Part shown: one piece after another, positions 14,765 through 17,922 of the stretch
How the letters are laid out: each line of letters begins with the position of its first letter
Position numbering within the stretch: position 1 is the first letter of the stretch
NCBI GenBank assembly: GCA_905215015.1
Contig: CAJMOS010000061.1
Location: 1 to 17,922, forward strand
From: an uncultured bacterium
GTDB taxonomy: Bacteria > Spirochaetota > Spirochaetia > Sphaerochaetales > Sphaerochaetaceae
Direction: 5' to 3'
DNA: 17,922 nucleotides
The notes under the pieces: model-generated
Seen by the model: the letters and a program-made list of their open reading frames with translations, nothing else
Told to the model about the DNA's origin: nothing
Database searches by the model: none
Made by a program: the position numbers and the translations under genes

Positions 14765-15273
14765 AGGAACATCCAGGTAAAGCGGAGCAATGCGACACCC
14801 CAGCTCCACCCCTCGCTTGCATAGGTGAAGAAGGGACTCAGCGCCTCATACCAGAAATCGGGCTGGCTGAACTTGAACGGGGATACACTCATATAGAGCG
14901 CAGGCCGGTTCCCGTCCCCGTCAAAGCGGGCCTGCACTCCCAGACTCAAGGCAGGATTCCAGGCGACACGGTTGTGGGCGATGATCCAGAAGGGATGATG
15001 GAGCGTCCGGAACAAATCGACGTTGACTGCCAGCGTCACGCTCGGAATCGAGATATCCCAGTCCTCGTCGCTCTCCGTCGCCATGGCAAGCGTAAGGGAG
15101 GGATTGCCGAACTTGAACTCGAAAGGCTCGTAGGCAAGCCAGAAGGAGAAACCGCCATAGGCGTGATCCTCCGTCTTCTCCCCATCCTTGGCGACGCCGA
15201 AGCCCACCTTCCGCGCCGACAGCGGGCAAGCGAGAACCGCGACCAACACAAGGAACAACCAGAATCGCTTCAT
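14761..15273 (-). CDS. Exported protein, possibly a small outer-membrane beta-barrel
   Basis: No family is recognised. The 170 residues begin with a clear signal peptide (MKRFWLFLVLVAVLAC, then PLSA) with probable cleavage before RKVGFG. The single Cys in the signal lacks a good lipobox. The mature part is rich in aromatic residues and alternating patterns (YGGFSFWLAYEPFEFKFG, PSVTLAVNVDL, NPALSLGVQARF) and ends RFTWMFL, compatible with a final barrel strand. The ATG at 15273 has GGGAGG 6 nt upstream, 2 bp after the phospholipase D-like gene stop. The start of its mature part resembles that of the following gene (RKVGFGVA against KGIGYFDLG), so the two may be distant relatives. Confidence 0.7.
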   Translation of the reverse strand: MKRFWLFLVLVAVLACPLSARKVGFGVAKDGEKTEDHAYGGFSFWLAYEPFEFKFGNPSLTLAMATESDEDWDISIPSVTLAVNVDLFRTLHHPFWIIAHNRVAWNPALSLGVQARFDGDGNRPALYMSVSPFKFSQPDFWYEALSPFFTYASEGWSWGVALLRFTWMFL

Positions 15274-15275
15274 CT

Positions 15276-16535
15276 TCAACCTCCCACCGTCATCAGCATG
15301 TGCATCAGCATCTTCCCGAAGGTACGCCATTGTTTGGCCTCCTCGGGCGAAACATAGACCGCCTGGTCGTACAGCTCGTTGTAGTGCTGATGGACTATCT
15401 TGGCCAGGTCGGAATCATCGATGATCATGCAGATCTCGTAGGAGAGCACCATCGAACGGACATTGAAGTTGCTCGAGCCCACCATCACGTACCGGTCGTC
15501 GACCACCATCAGCTTCTCATGCAACAGGCCTTTCTCGCTGGGCGGCTCGATGCGCATGTCCACCCCGGCCTCGAGCAACGGCAGGTACATGTACCGGTCG
15601 CTGGTACGCTTGTCGTAGGAGATGACCATGCTCACCTTCACCCCGCGGGCTACCGTCTCCTTGATCGCCTGCATCATGTTGGCGTCCAGAGCGGGCAGGA
15701 AGGGCAGGATCTCCACACTCTCCTTCGCGGAGGAAAGCAGGGCGCCATAGGCCGAGCCGATGGTGTGGCTGCCCGGCACCTCGTTGACAAGCCATGCGTC
15801 GACCTTCGGCTCATCCTGCTTGTAGGAGTAGTCGATAGGGAAATCCGCCAAGTCAAGGCGGTCCCAGCTCTGGTCGTTCCACCAGGGGACGAACCAGCCG
15901 AGGAAGGCGGCGACCGCTTCAGGACTGGTGAACTCGTACATCGTATCCCTTTGCAGGTCCTTTCCCGGAGGGGCTCCGACAGAGATGTAGTTGAAGTTCA
16001 TGCCTCCGATCGCCATCACCTGCCCATCGATGATCACCACTTTCTGATGGTAGCGGAAAAAGAAATCGCTTGCTCCGACCAGGCGCGCCGCGGAAATCGG
16101 CTTGGTTTCCAGGAAATGGATCGGCGTGTGGGTCAGGTACATCAGTGGGATCAGGCTCTTGCGGCTCTCGGTCATGTCGAACAGCCCCGAACCGTCCACC
16201 AGGAAATAGACGGGGACACCCTCGTTGGCCTTGTCGACCAGCGCCTGGTAGAAATCGGCGTTCGGAAGGCTGTTCGAAGCGAGGAACGAGGTGATGACCA
16301 CATATCGCTTCGCGCCTCGCACCAGTTCGGTCACATGGTCGCGCCACTCGTTGCCGTTGTACCAGACAGTCGGCTTGGTAATCGGCGTTTTCGGCAATCC
16401 GATAAGATCCAGCTTCTCAACGAGGCCGAGCGATGGATCCGCTGTCGGTCCTTTGGCCATGGGACGGGTTGACGCGCAACCCAAAAGCAGGACGAGACAG
16501 CAGGCAAATAGCGCGGGAAGGTGCTTTTTGTTCAC
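15276..16535 (-). CDS. Lipoprotein with two phospholipase D (HKD) motifs, cardiolipin synthase-like
   Basis: The 419 residues begin with a lipoprotein signal ending in the lipobox LLLGC, so Cys20 is probably lipidated and the protein membrane-anchored outside the cytoplasm. Two catalytic HKD motifs are intact: YHQKVVIIDG (His163, Lys165, Asp170) followed by GGMNFN, and LHEKLMVVDD (His339, Lys341, Asp346) followed by GSSNFN. This pair forms one active site in phospholipase D and ClsB/ClsC-type cardiolipin synthases. The lack of transmembrane segments and the lipid anchor set it apart from ClsA. Phospholipid transfer or hydrolysis is likely; the exact reaction cannot be read. The start is GTG 16535-16533, with GGAG 7 nt before it, 3 nt after the cdd stop. 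It is followed at 2 bp by two exported proteins. Confidence 0.88.
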   Translation of the reverse strand: MNKKHLPALFACCLVLLLGCASTRPMAKGPTADPSLGLVEKLDLIGLPKTPITKPTVWYNGNEWRDHVTELVRGAKRYVVITSFLASNSLPNADFYQALVDKANEGVPVYFLVDGSGLFDMTESRKSLIPLMYLTHTPIHFLETKPISAARLVGASDFFFRYHQKVVIIDGQVMAIGGMNFNYISVGAPPGKDLQRDTMYEFTSPEAVAAFLGWFVPWWNDQSWDRLDLADFPIDYSYKQDEPKVDAWLVNEVPGSHTIGSAYGALLSSAKESVEILPFLPALDANMMQAIKETVARGVKVSMVISYDKRTSDRYMYLPLLEAGVDMRIEPPSEKGLLHEKLMVVDDRYVMVGSSNFNVRSMVLSYEICMIIDDSDLAKIVHQHYNELYDQAVYVSPEEAKQWRTFGKMLMHMLMTVGG

Positions 16536-16538
16536 AAA

Positions 16539-17468
16539 TCACTCCAACACGAAAGGATGGGGCAGCAACTGCCCGAACTGATACACCATGTGGCTCTTCC
16601 CATCGACGGAGACCAGATGCACCTGAGTCTCGGGACGGGCGAATTCACTGATTACCTGCAGGCACTGGGCACAGGGAGGAGCAAGGGGATCTCCCTTGCT
16701 GACCACAACCAAGGCCTCGATGCCGATGACCCCCTCGACAGCGATTGCGTGGAGGATGGCGTTGCGCTCGGCGCAGATGGTGGCGCCATAGCTGCCATTT
16801 TCCACGTTGCACCCGCAATAGACCCTTCCGGTCGCGGCACTGACGACGGCGGCACCAACGTTGAAACGGGAATAAGGCGTATAGGCGTTTTTCCAGACAT
16901 TGGTTGCCTTCTCGATGGCAAAGGCGACAGCGCGCTCCAAGCTGAACAATGGCGATGAGACCGGGCGAATCAGGTTGCGCCCGTAGCGTACCTTGCCACT
17001 CTCCCCGTCTGTGTCCTCCAGTTTGCGAAGCTGGGCCTCGAACGAATCGGCATCATGGAACCGGCCGATGGCGAGCAGGCTGTCGACGATGATGTCGGCT
17101 CCGCTGTCGGCCAAAGTCACCGCGTCCGTCTGGCTGGCGACCGCCAGGACCTTCATGCCGGCGCTCTTGGCCTCGGAGACCTCCTGGGGAGTGAAAGCGA
17201 TGGCAAGAGCCTCGCCCGCATTCCCCCCAAGGGCGGAAAGCGCCAACGGAAGGCTCATCGTTCCCCCGCAGGAGAACAACCCCTCCTCCACCTGCCTGAG
17301 GGGACCATCCCCCTGCCTGACCAGCAAGGAGCAATCCCCCCTTTCCACGTCACGTTGTCCAGAATAGCCGCCAACGGCCACAGCGGCCTGCTTCAACTCG
17401 TGAATCAGGAAGGGACCGCCCTCAGCCTTGCCGGCTTCGTCATACGAACAGACTACCCAACGAACCAT
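16539..17468 (-). CDS. cdd: Cytidine deaminase with an N-terminal, degenerate HAD-like extension
   Basis: The C-terminal part (about 175-309) deaminates cytidine or deoxycytidine to the uridine form, for pyrimidine salvage. It has NAYTPYSRFNVGAA, NVENGSYGAT, the zinc motif CAE with Cys232 and catalytic Glu234, and PCAQC with Cys266 and Cys269. Normal single-domain enzymes have about 130 residues; this one has 309. Residues 1-170 are not the inactive second copy found in E. coli Cdd. They resemble a shrunken HAD phosphatase: VVCSYDEAGK sits where FDxDGT would be, and LALSALGG, then EAKSAGMKVLAVAS and ADIIVDSL, match the end of such enzymes. The nucleophile Asp is replaced by Ser8 and the cap is missing. 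The start ATG 17468 follows GAGAGG by about 6 nt. Confidence 0.9.
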   Translation of the reverse strand: MVRWVVCSYDEAGKAEGGPFLIHELKQAAVAVGGYSGQRDVERGDCSLLVRQGDGPLRQVEEGLFSCGGTMSLPLALSALGGNAGEALAIAFTPQEVSEAKSAGMKVLAVASQTDAVTLADSGADIIVDSLLAIGRFHDADSFEAQLRKLEDTDGESGKVRYGRNLIRPVSSPLFSLERAVAFAIEKATNVWKNAYTPYSRFNVGAAVVSAATGRVYCGCNVENGSYGATICAERNAILHAIAVEGVIGIEALVVVSKGDPLAPPCAQCLQVISEFARPETQVHLVSVDGKSHMVYQFGQLLPHPFVLE

Positions 17469-17487
17469 GATGATCCTCTCGTTTCCT

Positions 17488-17516
17488 ATGGTAAGGAATA
17501 TGAAGGATTTGGACAA
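17488..17516 (-). promoter_or_regulatory. Possible promoter of the cdd group
   Basis: On the minus strand TTGTCC (17516-17511) and TACCAT (17493-17488) lie 17 bp apart, each 4 of 6 to consensus, in the 55-bp gap behind the amidohydrolase gene. It is weak. The alternative is that cdd is simply read through from that gene, as no terminator is seen in the gap. Confidence 0.22.
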
Positions 17517-17523
17517 GGAAGGG

Positions 17524-17922
17524 TCAGTGCAGGATGGTGGCTACCTGGCCGGGCGTGCCTTGTGGAATGAAGTGTCCACTGCCGGGAACACCGTAGTACT
17601 CGCTTCCCTCCACCATCAGGCAACCACGCCTGTAGACATCGACCGCCTTTCCTTCCACCTTCCACCCTTCGTAAGCGGTATACCCGCTGGCAGAGTGCAG
17701 GCTCTTGCCCGAAAGAGTCCACTTCTTGTCCGGATCGAAAACCACCAGGTCGGCATCGGCTCCTACCTCGACACGCCCCTTGCGGGGGGCAAGCCCGAAG
17801 GCTTTCGCCGGTCCGGTGGAGAGCAGGTTCACCAGCTGGTTGATGGAAAGCTTTCCCGTCTTCACGAGGCGGGTGTGCAGCAAGGGAAGCAGTTCCTCCG
17901 TACCCGGGATGCCCGGATAGAT
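17524..17922 (-). CDS. Hydantoinase/allantoinase-type cyclic amidohydrolase, C-terminal part only
   Basis: The 132 residues visible are the end of a gene that enters from the right edge, starting IYPGIPGTEELLPLLHTRLV. The pattern IPG.PGTE, GLAPRKG, the DADLVVFDP stretch, WTLSGKSLHSASGYTAYEG and a final VPGSGHFIP is typical of the C-terminus of dihydropyrimidinase, hydantoinase and allantoinase, and longer than that of PyrC. The metal ligands lie outside the window, so the substrate cannot be assigned. A dihydropyrimidinase role would suit the neighbouring cytidine deaminase, but allantoinase is equally possible. It is on the same strand as cdd, 55 bp upstream. Confidence 0.82.
   Translation of the reverse strand: MYPGIPGTEELLPLLHTRLVKTGKLSINQLVNLLSTGPAKAFGLAPRKGRVEVGADADLVVFDPDKKWTLSGKSLHSASGYTAYEGWKVEGKAVDVYRRGCLMVEGSEYYGVPGSGHFIPQGTPGQVATILH

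Overview
The window is a GC-rich, densely packed bacterial chromosome segment. It holds 15 protein-coding genes (two cut by the window edges), one short leader ORF and almost no spare DNA. A lipobox lipoprotein and two small proteins with signal peptides that could be beta-barrels point to a diderm bacterium. The fused aspartate carbamoyltransferase (PyrBI), the fused dihydroorotate dehydrogenase (PyrD-PyrK), the DSKRGD-type PyrF and the CBS/DRTGG family II pyrophosphatase suggest an anaerobe. My best guess is a spirochaete of the Sphaerochaeta type, from general protein flavour only; no taxonomic marker is present. No mobile element, CRISPR, tRNA or rRNA is visible.

Layout. (1) 1-1010: the start of an unidentified minus-strand gene and a plus-strand HD-superfamily hydrolase. 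(2) 1011-7081, minus strand: a complete pyrimidine cassette in the order pyrBI-pyrE-pyrF-pyrDK-pyrC, covering every step from carbamoyl phosphate to UMP. Carbamoyl phosphate synthase is not in the window. Three of the four gene junctions are 4-base ATGA overlaps. In front of pyrBI lies what looks like an attenuator: promoter, 19-codon leader ORF, then a strong intrinsic terminator that ends 13 nt before the pyrBI start codon. (3) 7092-7835: a sugar-nucleotide pyrophosphorylase-type gene with its own possible promoter. (4) 7887-13676, minus strand: pyrophosphatase, metH and metF, spaced like an operon. MetH stops early, and its natural C-terminal tail is still readable in another frame just before metF. 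(5) 13750-14196: rpiB on the plus strand, divergent from the pyrophosphatase. (6) 14171-17468, minus strand: cytidine deaminase with an unusual N-terminal extension, a phospholipase D-like lipoprotein and two exported small proteins, spaced like an operon. (7) 17524-17922: the C-terminal part of a hydantoinase/allantoinase-type amidohydrolase.

Nucleotide metabolism is the main theme: de novo pyrimidine synthesis, cytidine salvage, a cyclic amidohydrolase that could act on dihydropyrimidines, and RpiB, which feeds ribose 5-phosphate to PRPP. Methionine and folate C1 metabolism (MetH, MetF) is the second theme. The two observations most worth following are the apparent pyr attenuator with its leader ORF, and the internal loss within the MetH reactivation domain.
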